Positions 1 through 10,336 of a stretch of DNA of 55,538 bases are shown here, one piece after another. A program made the translations under genes and the position numbers. A model generated the notes under the pieces. It saw nothing but the letters and a program-made list of their open reading frames with translations. It searched no databases and had not been told where the DNA came from. Position 1 is the stretch's first letter; each line of letters begins with the position of its first letter. The stretch comes from Bacteroidales bacterium (GTDB lineage Bacteria; Bacteroidota; Bacteroidia; Bacteroidales; UBA7960). The DNA is taken from contig PWKN01000282.1 in the NCBI GenBank assembly GCA_003559735.1, forward strand, positions 1-55,538. The letters are read 5' to 3'.

Positions 1-801
1 ACCTGTGGCGCAGGTATCGCCCATATTGCCAAACACCATCGCCTGAACGTTCACTGCGGTTCCCCATTCGGCCGGAATGTTGTATTTTTTGCGATAATAG
101 GCGGCACGTGGATTGTTCCATGATTCAAAAACAGAAGTTACAGATCCCCAAAGCTGTTCCCATGGATCTTCCGGAAAATCCTTCCCGGTCTCGTCTTTTA
201 CCGCTTTTTTGAAACGCTTCACCAGTTCTTTGAGGTCGTCAGTATCAAGGTCCTGATCGTTTTCCACGCCCTTCTCTTCTTTCATGTTCTCCAGGATCAC
301 ATCAAAAGCATCTTCCTCATCATTGCCGGTATGTTTCATGCCCATTACAACGTCGCCATACATCTGGATGAAACGGCGGTATGAATCCCATACAAAGCGA
401 TCATTGCCGGTCTTTTTTGACAACCCTTCGAGCGTTTGCTCATTCAAACCAAGGTTCAGCACGGTGTCCATCATCCCGGGCATGGAAGCACGTGCACCTG
501 AACGCACCGACATAAGCAGCGGGTTTTCCTTGTCGCCAAATACAGCATTCATTTCTTTCTCAACCCTGCGCATGTTTTCTTCTACTTCCCTTTTGATCTC
601 ATTGATCACAAAATCGTGTCCGCGTTCATTGTACATCGTACACACCTCTGTGGTAATTGTGAATCCGGGTGGCACGGGAACCCCGATATTTACCATTTCA
701 GCAAGGTTGGCACCTTTGCCACCAAGCAAATTACGCATTGTAGCGTCTCCGTCGGCTTTTTTGCCGCCAAAAAAATACACCTGTTTGTTTTGTTTACCCA
801 T
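1..801 (-). CDS. ppdK: Pyruvate, phosphate dikinase, N-terminal part (runs off window start)
   Basis: Reverse-strand translation from ATG at 801: MGKQNKQVYFFGGKKADGDATMRNLLGGKGANLAEMVNIGVPVPPGFTITTEVC...RSGARASMPGMMDTVLNLG...AVNVQAMVFGNMGDTCAT, typical PPDK N-terminus. Confidence 0.95.
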   Translation of the reverse strand, partial: MGKQNKQVYFFGGKKADGDATMRNLLGGKGANLAEMVNIGVPVPPGFTITTEVCTMYNERGHDFVINEIKREVEENMRRVEKEMNAVFGDKENPLLMSVRSGARASMPGMMDTVLNLGLNEQTLEGLSKKTGNDRFVWDSYRRFIQMYGDVVMGMKHTGNDEEDAFDVILENMKEEKGVENDQDLDTDDLKELVKRFKKAVKDETGKDFPEDPWEQLWGSVTSVFESWNNPRAAYYRKKYNIPAEWGTAVNVQAMVFGNMGDTCATG

Positions 802-1166
802 TTTTTTTCGATTTATAGATACCATTCAATTATTGAACATTCAATTTTCAAACACCTGTTTTGTAATGGATTAAGAATTAAAAAATCCATTTTTCAAAAA
901 AATAAGGTACAAAGATACACGATTTTTTTTATGCGAACCCGGCCTTAAACCATGACTGAAAAAAGTTGTATATTTATCATGCATTATACCTGAATAGTTG
1001 ATCACATTGTCTGTTGCCTTTTTGGGTAAAGCGCATCTTGATTTTCAGACTGGAGGGGATGCTGTTCTTCGTTGAAAATGCTTGCGCTTGCTAATTTGTC
1101 AGGCCATGGACATCTCCTTGCGAATGGTTTGTTTTATGAAGAGGAGAAAAGAAAGAAAGGGCCATT

Positions 1167-1874
1167 ATGAAAAAAAATCCTGTGATTGAACGTTATTGTG
1201 AGCTGGTTAAGGAGGAACCATTAAGCACGCTGGAACCTGAGCTTACAGATGATAACAGCTGTGTCCTTGAGTCAACATCGCCGTTTTTTGGTTATTATCA
1301 TGATGCGCCGATGGCGAATCCTGACCCTTACATATACTGTGTGCTGGCCGATCATTATTCCTATGGTGAGGTGATCAGGGCCGCAAAGCGTGTGAACGAA
1401 AACCGGCAAGATCCTGTGGATATTGCTGCGGGAAGGTTGTTCATTCAGGAGAAAAAATGTCCGGTGATCAGGATAAAAGACATCAGGCATTTCAACCAGG
1501 TCAAAATAGTTCAGCAAGGGTTGCGCAATGCGGGCATCTTATTTAAAAAGAAGCAGCGCAACATCAAAGAGATAATGGGTGTGATCCATTTGTGCAAGAT
1601 CCTGTATCTGGTGCCGGCGGGTGATGGCATGTATATGGACGCCATTGATGACACTAAAGCTTATTTTTCCCTGCCTGTCCGGCTCCAGTGGAGCGACTTT
1701 AAACTGCTTACGGAGGAAGCAAAATATGATACACGCATCTTATACTTTGATGCCGCGCAGGCAATGATTACAGACAATCACCAGATAATCGACCTGGTGC
1801 GTGTATACAAGGAGCACATCAGTGTTGATCAGCTGCGTGCTGTAAAAAACAGGTACCATGAGCTGATAAAATAA
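1167..1874 (+). CDS. Hypothetical protein, 235 aa
   Basis: Long ORF with no recognised family; AG-rich region upstream. Confidence 0.65.
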   Translation: MKKNPVIERYCELVKEEPLSTLEPELTDDNSCVLESTSPFFGYYHDAPMANPDPYIYCVLADHYSYGEVIRAAKRVNENRQDPVDIAAGRLFIQEKKCPVIRIKDIRHFNQVKIVQQGLRNAGILFKKKQRNIKEIMGVIHLCKILYLVPAGDGMYMDAIDDTKAYFSLPVRLQWSDFKLLTEEAKYDTRILYFDAAQAMITDNHQIIDLVRVYKEHISVDQLRAVKNRYHELIK

Positions 1875-1942
1875 CCTGCGGCACCTCAATCCTTATTCTT
1901 TGATATCGTAAAAACAACATTTTGGAGAAATGTGACCCAATA

Positions 1943-2608
1943 TTAGTATGCGTAATCGACGATGCGTCCGATGTACCTTCCTTCGCTTATGATCCACGTA
2001 ACTTCATACAGGCTTGGTTTGCGGCTGTTTTTCATGTAAACATAAATGCGTTTCCCGTCGTCAGAGACAAATGCCTTGCTGGAGCATTCGGGTTGTCTGA
2101 AGAGTCCGCGCCTGGTACAAAAATTCGGTTCAAATATATCCCTGATTGCCTTCCCTGGGAGTTCCATTCGTTGATCGCCATCAAAAAAATGCACATTCAC
2201 AATACGCTGGTTTGGCACACTGCCGTCAAATCCCCAGAAGGGACGTCCGTTTATTCTGTATACGTATCCCTGGGGTCCGAATCTTTCAATCTGGTGAACA
2301 GCAGAAAAAAAAGGGCCCCGTGAGATATGTATTTTCATGTCGTCGAGGGCAAGTGTAATGGTATGATCGGTCAGGCTATACAGTTCAAATTGTCTCAAAG
2401 AAGCCTTGTTTGTCAATCCGGCTATGGACCCGGTAAAAGTAAAGCTTCCGGCTTCTTTTCTGATCACAGAGTCGGTAACACTGAAAAAACTTTCCATCAT
2501 CCCCTTATAGTCGGGCACAACATAATCGCCCTCTTGCGGAGATGCTTTTATTGCCCCCAGGAGCATGAACAACAGAAAACTGATGCAGGCAGAACAGCGC
2601 ATATGCAT
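1943..2608 (-). CDS. Hypothetical exported protein
   Basis: 221-aa ORF with signal-peptide-like N-terminus (CSACISFLLFMLLGAIKA); no recognised family. Confidence 0.65.
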   Translation of the reverse strand: MHMRCSACISFLLFMLLGAIKASPQEGDYVVPDYKGMMESFFSVTDSVIRKEAGSFTFTGSIAGLTNKASLRQFELYSLTDHTITLALDDMKIHISRGPFFSAVHQIERFGPQGYVYRINGRPFWGFDGSVPNQRIVNVHFFDGDQRMELPGKAIRDIFEPNFCTRRGLFRQPECSSKAFVSDDGKRIYVYMKNSRKPSLYEVTWIISEGRYIGRIVDYAY

Positions 2609-2720
2609 GTATGTTCGTTATTGTTCGCATCCGGTAATGCGGCACATCAACCGTTATGCCGCATTAGCATGCCGTCGGTTGCATTTATTGCCATCATCCG
2701 CAATGGTGTTTTCCTGACAG

Positions 2721-3389
2721 TTACGGGATGATCACTTTCTCACCCATTTGCCGGGGTTGTGTTCCTGTGAGTATATCCCAGAACACATTGGCTTTTGCCA
2801 TCCATTCCCTCATATGGGTTCTGTCTGTGCGGGAATGGGGCACATTATCGGCATTATAGGCAACCACTGTCATTTGATGATGTTTGGCAATATATACAGC
2901 CCGTTGATTATGGAACCTCTGGGAAACCATCGTGATGCTGTCCTGGCCAAATATTTTTTTCGCCCTGACCACCGAATCGAGGGTCCTGAGTCCTGACTGG
3001 TCTTTGTAGATCACGCTGTCGGGCACATTAAGCTCTATGAGTGCCTGGCGCATCTGTTCAGGCTCGTTATAATACTGTGTTCGGTTGTCGCCACTAACGA
3101 TCAGGTAACTTACTTTGCCACCGTGATAGAGATCGGCGGCTGCAGCCATCCTGGTGTAAAAATACGGATTCGGACCTCCGTTCCTGACCCTGTGGGATGT
3201 GCCAAAAACAAGGGCAACACGGTTGTAGGGGATGTCCTCCAGGTTATCATAGAGGTGTCCCTCGGCCGAGATCCGGATAACCTGGTTGGAGACCAGCAAC
3301 AGCATTACAGGGATCAGCACAGCCAGCTCCAGCAAAAGGAATCCCCGCCTGAACAACTTTGTTAACGGACTGTTTGTTTTTTTGGTCAT
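2721..3389 (-). CDS. sanA: SanA/YdcF-like (DUF218) envelope protein
   Basis: N-terminal TM followed by VALVFGTSHRVRNGGPNPYFYTRMAAAADLYHGGKVSYLIVSGDNRT...VSQRFHNQRAVYIAK. Confidence 0.85.
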   Translation of the reverse strand: MTKKTNSPLTKLFRRGFLLLELAVLIPVMLLLVSNQVIRISAEGHLYDNLEDIPYNRVALVFGTSHRVRNGGPNPYFYTRMAAAADLYHGGKVSYLIVSGDNRTQYYNEPEQMRQALIELNVPDSVIYKDQSGLRTLDSVVRAKKIFGQDSITMVSQRFHNQRAVYIAKHHQMTVVAYNADNVPHSRTDRTHMREWMAKANVFWDILTGTQPRQMGEKVIIP

Positions 3390-3485
3390 GATGGGATAAA
3401 AATACGCATTTTTTTCTGCACCAAAAATATTTCAAACATTATATGTCTACATTAAATAAATAATTATAGCTTTGTCAAAATTGAA

Positions 3486-3503
3486 TTGTTAATTGATTAT
3501 CAA
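3486..3503. promoter_or_regulatory. Candidate Rex operator upstream of korDABC (TTGTTAATTGATTATCAA)
   Basis: One mismatch to the recalled Rex consensus TTGTTAA-N4-TTAACAA; sits inside the larger perfect palindrome TTAATTGAT-T-ATCAATTAA (3489-3507); a TAGCTTTG (-7-like) element lies at 3467-3474. Confidence 0.45.
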
Positions 3504-3531
3504 TTAAAAAATTTTTTTAAACAAAAATATA

Positions 3532-3762
3532 ATGGCAATGGCAAGAAAAGGAGATGTTGTCATCAATATAGAAAGTTGCAAGGGTTGTGAAGTATGTATA
3601 ACAGCCTGTCCGAATCAGGTGCTGGCATTAAGCAACGAAGTCAACAGCAAGGGGTATCACTATGTAATGAAAGTCAATTCGGCGTGTGTTGGATGCGCAA
3701 ATTGTGCGGTTGTTTGTCCGGATGCCGTTATAACTGTATATCGTGAGAAAAGGAAACAATGA
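3532..3762 (+). CDS. korD: 2-oxoacid:ferredoxin oxidoreductase, 4Fe-4S delta subunit
   Basis: Two CxxCxxCxxxCP clusters; first gene of korDABC. Confidence 0.9.
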   Translation: MAMARKGDVVINIESCKGCEVCITACPNQVLALSNEVNSKGYHYVMKVNSACVGCANCAVVCPDAVITVYREKRKQ

Positions 3763-3888
3763 TTTTTCTTGCTGACAAAGAAACAGGTTATCATGAACCA
3801 GGCCATGCCCGTTGAGGGACAGAATGCAGATGATTATTGCATGGCCGGATCAATGTGATCGAAGTATTAAGTAATCAAAATAATCCCT

Positions 3889-4956
3889 ATGAAAGATTTA
3901 CGGCTAATGAAAGGCAATGAAGCGATGGCCGAAGCAGCTATTCGTGCTGGTGCTGACGCTTATTTTGGTTATCCCATCACCCCTCAGTCGGAGGTTATAG
4001 AGTATTTAATGCGTGAAAATCCTGCTGAACGCACGGGCATGCAGGTGTTACAGGCTGAAAGCGAGGTGGCGGCCATTAATATGGTTTATGGCGCAGCCGG
4101 ATGTGGCAAGCGGGCAATGACAACCTCATCCAGTCCGGGAGTGAGCCTGATGGCAGAAGGATTATCATATATCGCGGGAGCGGAACTCCCTTGTCTTGTT
4201 GTGAACGTTGTACGCGGGGGGCCGGGACTTGGTACCATCCAGCCCTCACAGTCAGATTATTTTCAGGCTGTAAAAGGGGGAGGGCACGGCGACTATAAAC
4301 TTATTGTGCTGGCCCCGGCCACTGTGCAGGAAAGCGTTGATTATGTGAAGCTCGGGTTTGAACTGGCGTTCAAATACCGCAACCCGGTGATGATCCTGTC
4401 GGACGGCATCATTGGTCAGATGATGGAAAAGGTGGAGCTGTTTGAACAGCAACCCCGTTTAACGGAAGAGTTTTCCTGGGCCACGGTTGGAAAGAAGCCA
4501 GACCGTGACAGTGTAATTGTCACCTCCCTGCAGCTCCAATCGGAAGAACAGGAAAAGGTCAACTTGCGTTTGCAGGCAAAATACCGTGAAGTGGAAAAGA
4601 ATGAAGTTCGTTTTGAGTCTTATGAGTGCGATGATGCCGAATACCTGTTTGTCGCTTTCGGTTCGTGTGCCCGCATTACCCGCAAGGCAATGGAGATGGC
4701 AAGGGGAAAGGGCATCAGGGTCGGACTCCTCAGGCCCCAAACGGTTTATCCTTTTCCTTATGATGCCATCAATAAGCTGGCAGGACAGGTAAAGGGGATC
4801 TTATCGGTTGAAATGAATGCCGGCCAGATGGTTGAGGATGTCCGGCTGGCGGTTAACGGAAAAACAACAGTGAAGCATTTTGGCCGTTTTGGAGGCATGA
4901 TCCCCAGTCCGGCTGAAATTTTGAATGCATTGGAACAAAAAATCATTGGAGGATAA
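3889..4956 (+). CDS. korA: 2-oxoacid:ferredoxin oxidoreductase alpha subunit (Kor/Vor type)
   Basis: MKGNEAMAEAAIRAGADAYFGYPITPQSEVIEYL; TTSSSPGVSLMAEGLSYIAGAELPCLVVNVVRGGPGLGTIQPSQSDYF. Confidence 0.93.
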   Translation: MKDLRLMKGNEAMAEAAIRAGADAYFGYPITPQSEVIEYLMRENPAERTGMQVLQAESEVAAINMVYGAAGCGKRAMTTSSSPGVSLMAEGLSYIAGAELPCLVVNVVRGGPGLGTIQPSQSDYFQAVKGGGHGDYKLIVLAPATVQESVDYVKLGFELAFKYRNPVMILSDGIIGQMMEKVELFEQQPRLTEEFSWATVGKKPDRDSVIVTSLQLQSEEQEKVNLRLQAKYREVEKNEVRFESYECDDAEYLFVAFGSCARITRKAMEMARGKGIRVGLLRPQTVYPFPYDAINKLAGQVKGILSVEMNAGQMVEDVRLAVNGKTTVKHFGRFGGMIPSPAEILNALEQKIIGG

Positions 4957-4960
4957 AAAT

Positions 4961-5725
4961 ATGGCTGAAAACAACATCATAAGTCCCGAAAACCTGGTAT
5001 ACGAAAAAACCAGTGTATTGACCGACCGCGTATTGCATTATTGTCCGGGGTGCGGCCATGGCACAGCCCACAGGATGCTTGCCGAGGTCGTAGATGAGCT
5101 TGGCATACAGGGCGACACGATTGGTGTGGCACCGGTAGGCTGCTCGGTGCTGGCCTATTATTATTTTGATGTAGACATGCAGGAAGCTGCCCACGGCAGG
5201 GCACCGGCAGTTGCAACAGGCATTAAAAGGACAATGCCCGAAAAATATGTTTTTACATACCAGGGAGACGGTGACCTGGCAGCCATTGGTACGGCAGAAA
5301 CATTGCATGCCTGCAACCGGGGCGAAAACTTCCTTATTGTATTCATCAACAATGGGATTTACGGGATGACAGGAGGGCAGATGGCCCCAACAACCCTGCC
5401 GGGAATGAAAAGCTCCACATCACCATACGGAAGGGATGTGGTTACCATGGGCAACCCTTTGAAGATGACCGAGCTTGTGGCTGAATTGCCAGGCACCTGT
5501 TTTGTAACACGTCAGTCAGTGCATACACCGGCAAATGCAAGAAAAACCAAAAGGGCACTGAAAAAGGCCATGGAATATCAAAAGCAGAACAAAGGGACCT
5601 GTTTCGTGGAAATCGTATCCAATTGTCCGTCGGGATGGAAGATGACCCCCGCAGAATCAAACAAATGGATGGAAGAGAACATGTTTCCATACTACCCGTT
5701 GGGAGACATTAAGGTGCCATCGTAA
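4961..5725 (+). CDS. korB: 2-oxoacid:ferredoxin oxidoreductase beta subunit
   Basis: YCPGCGHGTAHR; TYQGDGDLAAIGTAE (TPP-binding); start reassigned to ATG 4961 after an AGGA-type SD. Confidence 0.93.
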   Translation: MAENNIISPENLVYEKTSVLTDRVLHYCPGCGHGTAHRMLAEVVDELGIQGDTIGVAPVGCSVLAYYYFDVDMQEAAHGRAPAVATGIKRTMPEKYVFTYQGDGDLAAIGTAETLHACNRGENFLIVFINNGIYGMTGGQMAPTTLPGMKSSTSPYGRDVVTMGNPLKMTELVAELPGTCFVTRQSVHTPANARKTKRALKKAMEYQKQNKGTCFVEIVSNCPSGWKMTPAESNKWMEENMFPYYPLGDIKVPS

Positions 5726-5858
5726 AGGGGAGGGCGGCCAGGTGCTGCAGTGACTGGCCAGGATTGCAGGCATTGTGACATCATCTGTCTTATGTGATGA
5801 ATGTCTGGTTGCAACGAGTGATGATCAACCCAAGGTAAAACCATAAAAGCAAAAAGAT

Positions 5859-6413
5859 ATGACTGAAGAAATAATCATTGCCGGTTTTGGCGGACAGGGA
5901 GTGCTGTCGATGGGACAAATTCTTTGTTATGGCGGAGTAATGCAGGGCAAGGAAGTAAGCTGGATGCCGTCTTATGGTCCTGAAATGAGGGGTGGCACGG
6001 CAAACTGTACAGCCATTATCAGCAACCAGCAGATCAGCTCGCCGGTATTGACAGAATTTGACACGGCCATTGTGCTGAACCAACCTTCGCTGGATAAGTT
6101 TGAAGAGGCGGTAAAGCCCGGCGGACTGTTAATTTATGAAGTGAACGGGATGACAAGAAAACCGGAGCGGACCGACATCAGTATTTTCTCCATTCCGGCA
6201 TACGACATGTCGGTTAAGATGAACAACACCAAAGTGTTCAACATGATCGTGATTGGTGGCTTCCTGAAGGTCAGGCCGGTCATCGAACTTGAAAATGTGA
6301 TCAAGGGACTGGAGAAGGTGTTGCCTGAGCGGTATCACCATCTCATCAAGCTCAATGAGGAGGCCATACATAAAGGGATGGATATTGTGAAAGAAGAGTC
6401 TGCTGCCGTTTAA
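5859..6413 (+). CDS. korC: 2-oxoacid:ferredoxin oxidoreductase gamma subunit
   Basis: IIIAGFGGQGVLSMGQILCYGG...SYGPEMRGGTANCTAIIS. Confidence 0.93.
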   Translation: MTEEIIIAGFGGQGVLSMGQILCYGGVMQGKEVSWMPSYGPEMRGGTANCTAIISNQQISSPVLTEFDTAIVLNQPSLDKFEEAVKPGGLLIYEVNGMTRKPERTDISIFSIPAYDMSVKMNNTKVFNMIVIGGFLKVRPVIELENVIKGLEKVLPERYHHLIKLNEEAIHKGMDIVKEESAAV

Positions 6414-6529
6414 TGTGCACTATATATGCCCTTCAATAATCAAGCCGCCATGCCGGCAGGCATTGGCATGTTGCAGATTTTGATATTACGGCAGACCCCT
6501 TCGGTTTGCCTCTGTGCCTTGCTGATTCT

Positions 6530-6988
6530 ATGAAAAATCACTCATCCTTCAATCAAAAATCCCCAAAAATGCACCAGGTACCCATTACTCTTCTGGCTAT
6601 CGAACCAGGGGGGTATCACCTGATGATACAAGTCTTCATTAACGGGTATAAAGCCAATGTCCTGATCGATACCGGGGCGTCGCGGACAGTCATGGATATT
6701 GCCAGGGTGGAACATTTTAACGATAAGCCCGAAATCAAACCATTCGAGAAGCTTTTTACCGGACTGGGTGCGGGAGGGATAAAAACCCACATCTGCACCA
6801 TCCCAAAAATCTCATTTGGCACCAAAGCGTTGTATGCGCTCGATATCGTTTGCATCGACATGACATCGATCAACAAAACCTACGCAGTATATGACCTGCC
6901 CAGGATAGACATGGTGCTTGGCGGCGATCTTCTGGTAAAACTGAATGCCGTTATTGATTACAGGAATTTGTGTATGCTGATCGCTTAA
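6530..6988 (+). CDS. Retropepsin-like aspartic protease family protein
   Basis: VLIDTGASRTVMD active-site-like motif and a second half IDMVLGGDLL; start uncertain (6506 or 6530). Confidence 0.75.
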   Translation: MKNHSSFNQKSPKMHQVPITLLAIEPGGYHLMIQVFINGYKANVLIDTGASRTVMDIARVEHFNDKPEIKPFEKLFTGLGAGGIKTHICTIPKISFGTKALYALDIVCIDMTSINKTYAVYDLPRIDMVLGGDLLVKLNAVIDYRNLCMLIA

Positions 6989-7120
6989 CGGAAAGCAACA
7001 GCGTTTGCTTCCGGCAACCTGTTTTATCGTATGCCTGGCAATTAAATTTTATTTTCCCATGCGAAAAAAATGAGTTAACTTTGCACTCGTTTTTTAAATG
7101 AACATATAAAGTGCAAGAAC

Positions 7121-10100
7121 ATGCAAAATAAAGGTTTAATAAGATTCTTTGCCATTGCTTTTGCTGTGGTATGTCTTTACCAGCTATCCTTTACCTATTT
7201 TTCCAATAAGGTGGAGCGTGATGCTCGGAATTACGCACGCAGTGAACGATTTGTGCAGATGGCGCGCGACATGGCAGATGGTGATGAATTATTGGAACGT
7301 TTGCTGCTTGACTCTATTGCCAGGGTGGAAGAGCAATTTTATCTCGATTCAATGATGAGTGTTCAGGTATACAACCTGGGCGTTCGTCAGTATACTTTTC
7401 GTGAAACAAAAGAGAGGGAGCTGAACCTGGGTCTTGATCTTCGTGGAGGGATGAACGTAACCCTTGAAATATCGGTTCCTGCTATTGTTCGTGCATTGGC
7501 CGGAAATCCGAGCGATCAGACTTTTCAAACCGCCATGGACAGGGCCATTGAGATGCAGCGGACCAGCCGGGAAGACTTTATCGTTTTGTTTGGAAGGGCA
7601 TTTGAAGAAACAGACCCCAATGCCAGTCTGGCCTATTTTTTCAGCACCCCTGAGATGCGCGATCGCATAACGGTCACTTCAACCAATGAAGAAGTGCTGC
7701 GCATGCTGCGCCGCGAAGTAGACCAGGCAGTAGACCGTTCTTTCCAGATACTCCGTACCCGTATTGACCGTTTTGGTGTGGCTCAGCCCAACATCCAGCG
7801 ACTGGCAACCACTGGCAGGATTTTGATCGAGCTTCCCGGTATCAAAGAGCCGGAACGGGTGCGTCGTCTATTACAGGGAACAGCAAAGCTTGAATTCTGG
7901 GAAACGTATGAGTTTGCTGACATGTACGAGTATTTGTGGGATGCCAATGACCGCTTGCGTGACTTACGGGCCGGAGAAAGGGCACCGGTGGAAGCAACAG
8001 AGGATGATGACATCCTGGCCGAAGATGATCCAGCCGACCTGGATGAGCTGTTTGCCGACGATCTGGCAGATGAGCTTGAAATGCTCGATCCCGACGACAG
8101 TCTGAGTATTGAGGAAATGCTGGGTGACGATTTTGATGACCTGGAAGAATTTGAAGACTTTGCCAGGGACAACCCGTTGTTTGCTTACCTGACTCCAAAT
8201 TTTATGCAGGACCAGGCAGGCAATCTGCGTCCCGGACAGGGTCCTGTCGTGGGGTATGCCCAGGTACAGGATACCGCAAGGGTGAACAACATGCTGAAGC
8301 ATCCGCAGGTACGAACGATTTTCCCCCGCAACCTCCGTTTTTACTGGAACGTGAAGCCTGCAAGAGGTACTGAAAACACACACGAGCTGGTTGCGATCAG
8401 GGAAACGACCCGTGATGGCACAGCGCCACTGACAGGAGAAGTGATCACCGACGCCCGCCAGGATTTTAGTCCGACGGGACAGGTGGAGATCAACATGTCA
8501 ATGAACAGCGAAGGGGCAAGGATATGGCGCCGGCTCACCGCCGATAACATCGGACGGTCGATTGCCATTGTGCTCGATGATTATGTGTACTCATTCCCTA
8601 CAGTGCAATCGGAGATCCCGGGAGGAAGGTCGCAGATATCCGGCCAGTTCTCCATCCAGGAAGCACAGGACCTTGCCAACATTCTCAGGGCAGGATCACT
8701 GCCTGCGCCTGCACGTATTGTGGAAGAGGCCGTTGTCGGACCATCATTGGGAAGGGAGGCCATTAACGCAGGGTTCACTTCATTTCTGATCGCATTCATC
8801 GTGGTACTCATCTATATGGCGTTTTACTACAACAGGGCAGGCTTCGTTGCCGACCTGGCACTTATAGCCAATATTTTCTTTATCATGGGGGTGCTGGCAT
8901 CGCTTGGCGCCGTGCTCACCCTACCCGGTATTGCCGGTATTGTACTAACCCTCGGTATGGCAGTAGATGCCAATGTGATCATCTATGAAAGGATCCTTGA
9001 AGAGATCCGCTCCGGAAAAGGTTTGCGGCTGGCGATCGCCGACGGATACAAGAATGCTTATTCCGCCATTATCGACGGCAACATCACCACCCTGCTGACC
9101 GGGGTTGTCCTCTATATTTTCGGGTCCGGTCCCGTGCAGGGATTCGCTACCACATTGATCATTGGTATTATCTGTTCATTATTTACCGCTATATTCCTTT
9201 CAAGACTGATATTTACCAGGTGGCTCGATAAGAATGTCAATATTCGTTTCAGCAGCAATGTTACAAGGAATGTGCTTACGAAAGTCAATTTTGATTTCAT
9301 TGGCGTGAGAAAAAGGTTCTATACAGTTTCTGCAATTGTTATCATCCTTGGCCTGGCTTCTTTTGCGGTGCGGGGAGTGAGCTATGGTATTGATTTCTCT
9401 GGCGGACGGTCGTATGTGGTACGTTTTGACAACGATGTGAACACCGTTGATATGCGTGCGGCACTGATTGAAGAACTGGGTGAGCCGGCAGAGGTGATCA
9501 CCTTCGGACCGTCAAACCAGGTGCGCATCACAACCAGCTTTATGATTGATGACGATTCTGATGAAGCCGATGTAATGGCAGAAAGGAGAATATTTCAAGG
9601 AATACAAGGTTTCTTTGATGAGTCCATCACTTTTGAGGAGTTTGTGGGTGATGACGATGATAAGGTGATCGGCAGACTCAGCTCACAAAAGGTTGGTCCT
9701 GCTGTGGCCAGGGATATCAAAGTAGGGGCTGTGATCAGTGTGGCTATTGCATTGGTTATCATCTTTTCCTATATTGCATCGCGATTCAGGCGCTGGCAGT
9801 TCGGACTGGGAAGTCTGACGACGGTTTTTCATGACAGCATCATTGTTGTATCATTGTATTCGATCTTTTATGGGGTGGTACCGTGGACAATGGAGATTGA
9901 CCAGGCATTTATTGCTGCCATCCTCACCATTATAGGTTATTCGGTGAATGATACCGTGGTGATCTTTGACAGGATCAGGGAGAATGTCAAACTGTTCCCG
10001 AAACGCGAACTTAAGAACAATATCAACACGGCATTGAATGCAACACTGTCACGAACCATCAATACTTCAGGAACAACCCTTGCGGTGTTGCTGATCATAT

Positions 10101-10249
10101 TCCTGTTTGGGGGTGAAGTGATACGTGGCTTTGCTTTTGCACTGATGATCGGTGTGGCAGTGGGAACTTATTCCTCACTGTTCAACTCTGCACCCATTGC
10201 CTATGACCTTCTTACCATGAGGGACAAAAATAAGTTGAAGAAGAAATAA
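7121..10249 (+). CDS. secDF: Fused protein translocase SecDF
   Basis: 1042 aa; GLDLRGGMNVTLE, ILRTRIDRFGVAQPNIQRL, GMAVDANVIIYERILEE, IDFSGG, GYSVNDTVVIFDRIREN. Confidence 0.96.
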   Translation: MQNKGLIRFFAIAFAVVCLYQLSFTYFSNKVERDARNYARSERFVQMARDMADGDELLERLLLDSIARVEEQFYLDSMMSVQVYNLGVRQYTFRETKERELNLGLDLRGGMNVTLEISVPAIVRALAGNPSDQTFQTAMDRAIEMQRTSREDFIVLFGRAFEETDPNASLAYFFSTPEMRDRITVTSTNEEVLRMLRREVDQAVDRSFQILRTRIDRFGVAQPNIQRLATTGRILIELPGIKEPERVRRLLQGTAKLEFWETYEFADMYEYLWDANDRLRDLRAGERAPVEATEDDDILAEDDPADLDELFADDLADELEMLDPDDSLSIEEMLGDDFDDLEEFEDFARDNPLFAYLTPNFMQDQAGNLRPGQGPVVGYAQVQDTARVNNMLKHPQVRTIFPRNLRFYWNVKPARGTENTHELVAIRETTRDGTAPLTGEVITDARQDFSPTGQVEINMSMNSEGARIWRRLTADNIGRSIAIVLDDYVYSFPTVQSEIPGGRSQISGQFSIQEAQDLANILRAGSLPAPARIVEEAVVGPSLGREAINAGFTSFLIAFIVVLIYMAFYYNRAGFVADLALIANIFFIMGVLASLGAVLTLPGIAGIVLTLGMAVDANVIIYERILEEIRSGKGLRLAIADGYKNAYSAIIDGNITTLLTGVVLYIFGSGPVQGFATTLIIGIICSLFTAIFLSRLIFTRWLDKNVNIRFSSNVTRNVLTKVNFDFIGVRKRFYTVSAIVIILGLASFAVRGVSYGIDFSGGRSYVVRFDNDVNTVDMRAALIEELGEPAEVITFGPSNQVRITTSFMIDDDSDEADVMAERRIFQGIQGFFDESITFEEFVGDDDDKVIGRLSSQKVGPAVARDIKVGAVISVAIALVIIFSYIASRFRRWQFGLGSLTTVFHDSIIVVSLYSIFYGVVPWTMEIDQAFIAAILTIIGYSVNDTVVIFDRIRENVKLFPKRELKNNINTALNATLSRTINTSGTTLAVLLIIFLFGGEVIRGFAFALMIGVAVGTYSSLFNSAPIAYDLLTMRDKNKLKKK

Positions 10250-10258
10250 AGTTTCTGA

Positions 10259-10284
10259 CAGATGCGGCCTGCGAGCCGCATCTG
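10259..10284 (+). terminator. Hairpin downstream of secDF (CAGATGCGGC-ctgcga-GCCGCATCTG)
   Basis: Perfect 10-bp stem just after the secDF stop, followed by a T-containing tail. Confidence 0.7.
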
Positions 10285-10336
10285 TTGTTTATATCGCTGG
10301 CATTTCTGTAAAAAACAAAATCCAAGGAGGTAAATC

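Noticed and set aside
284-948. Plus-strand ORFs at the window start
   Set aside because: Antisense to the clear ppdK reading frame on the minus strand.
7783-8172. 129-aa Ser-rich ORF antisense to secDF
   Set aside because: Serine runs are the reverse complement of the acidic GAT/GAG-rich insertion; no independent support.
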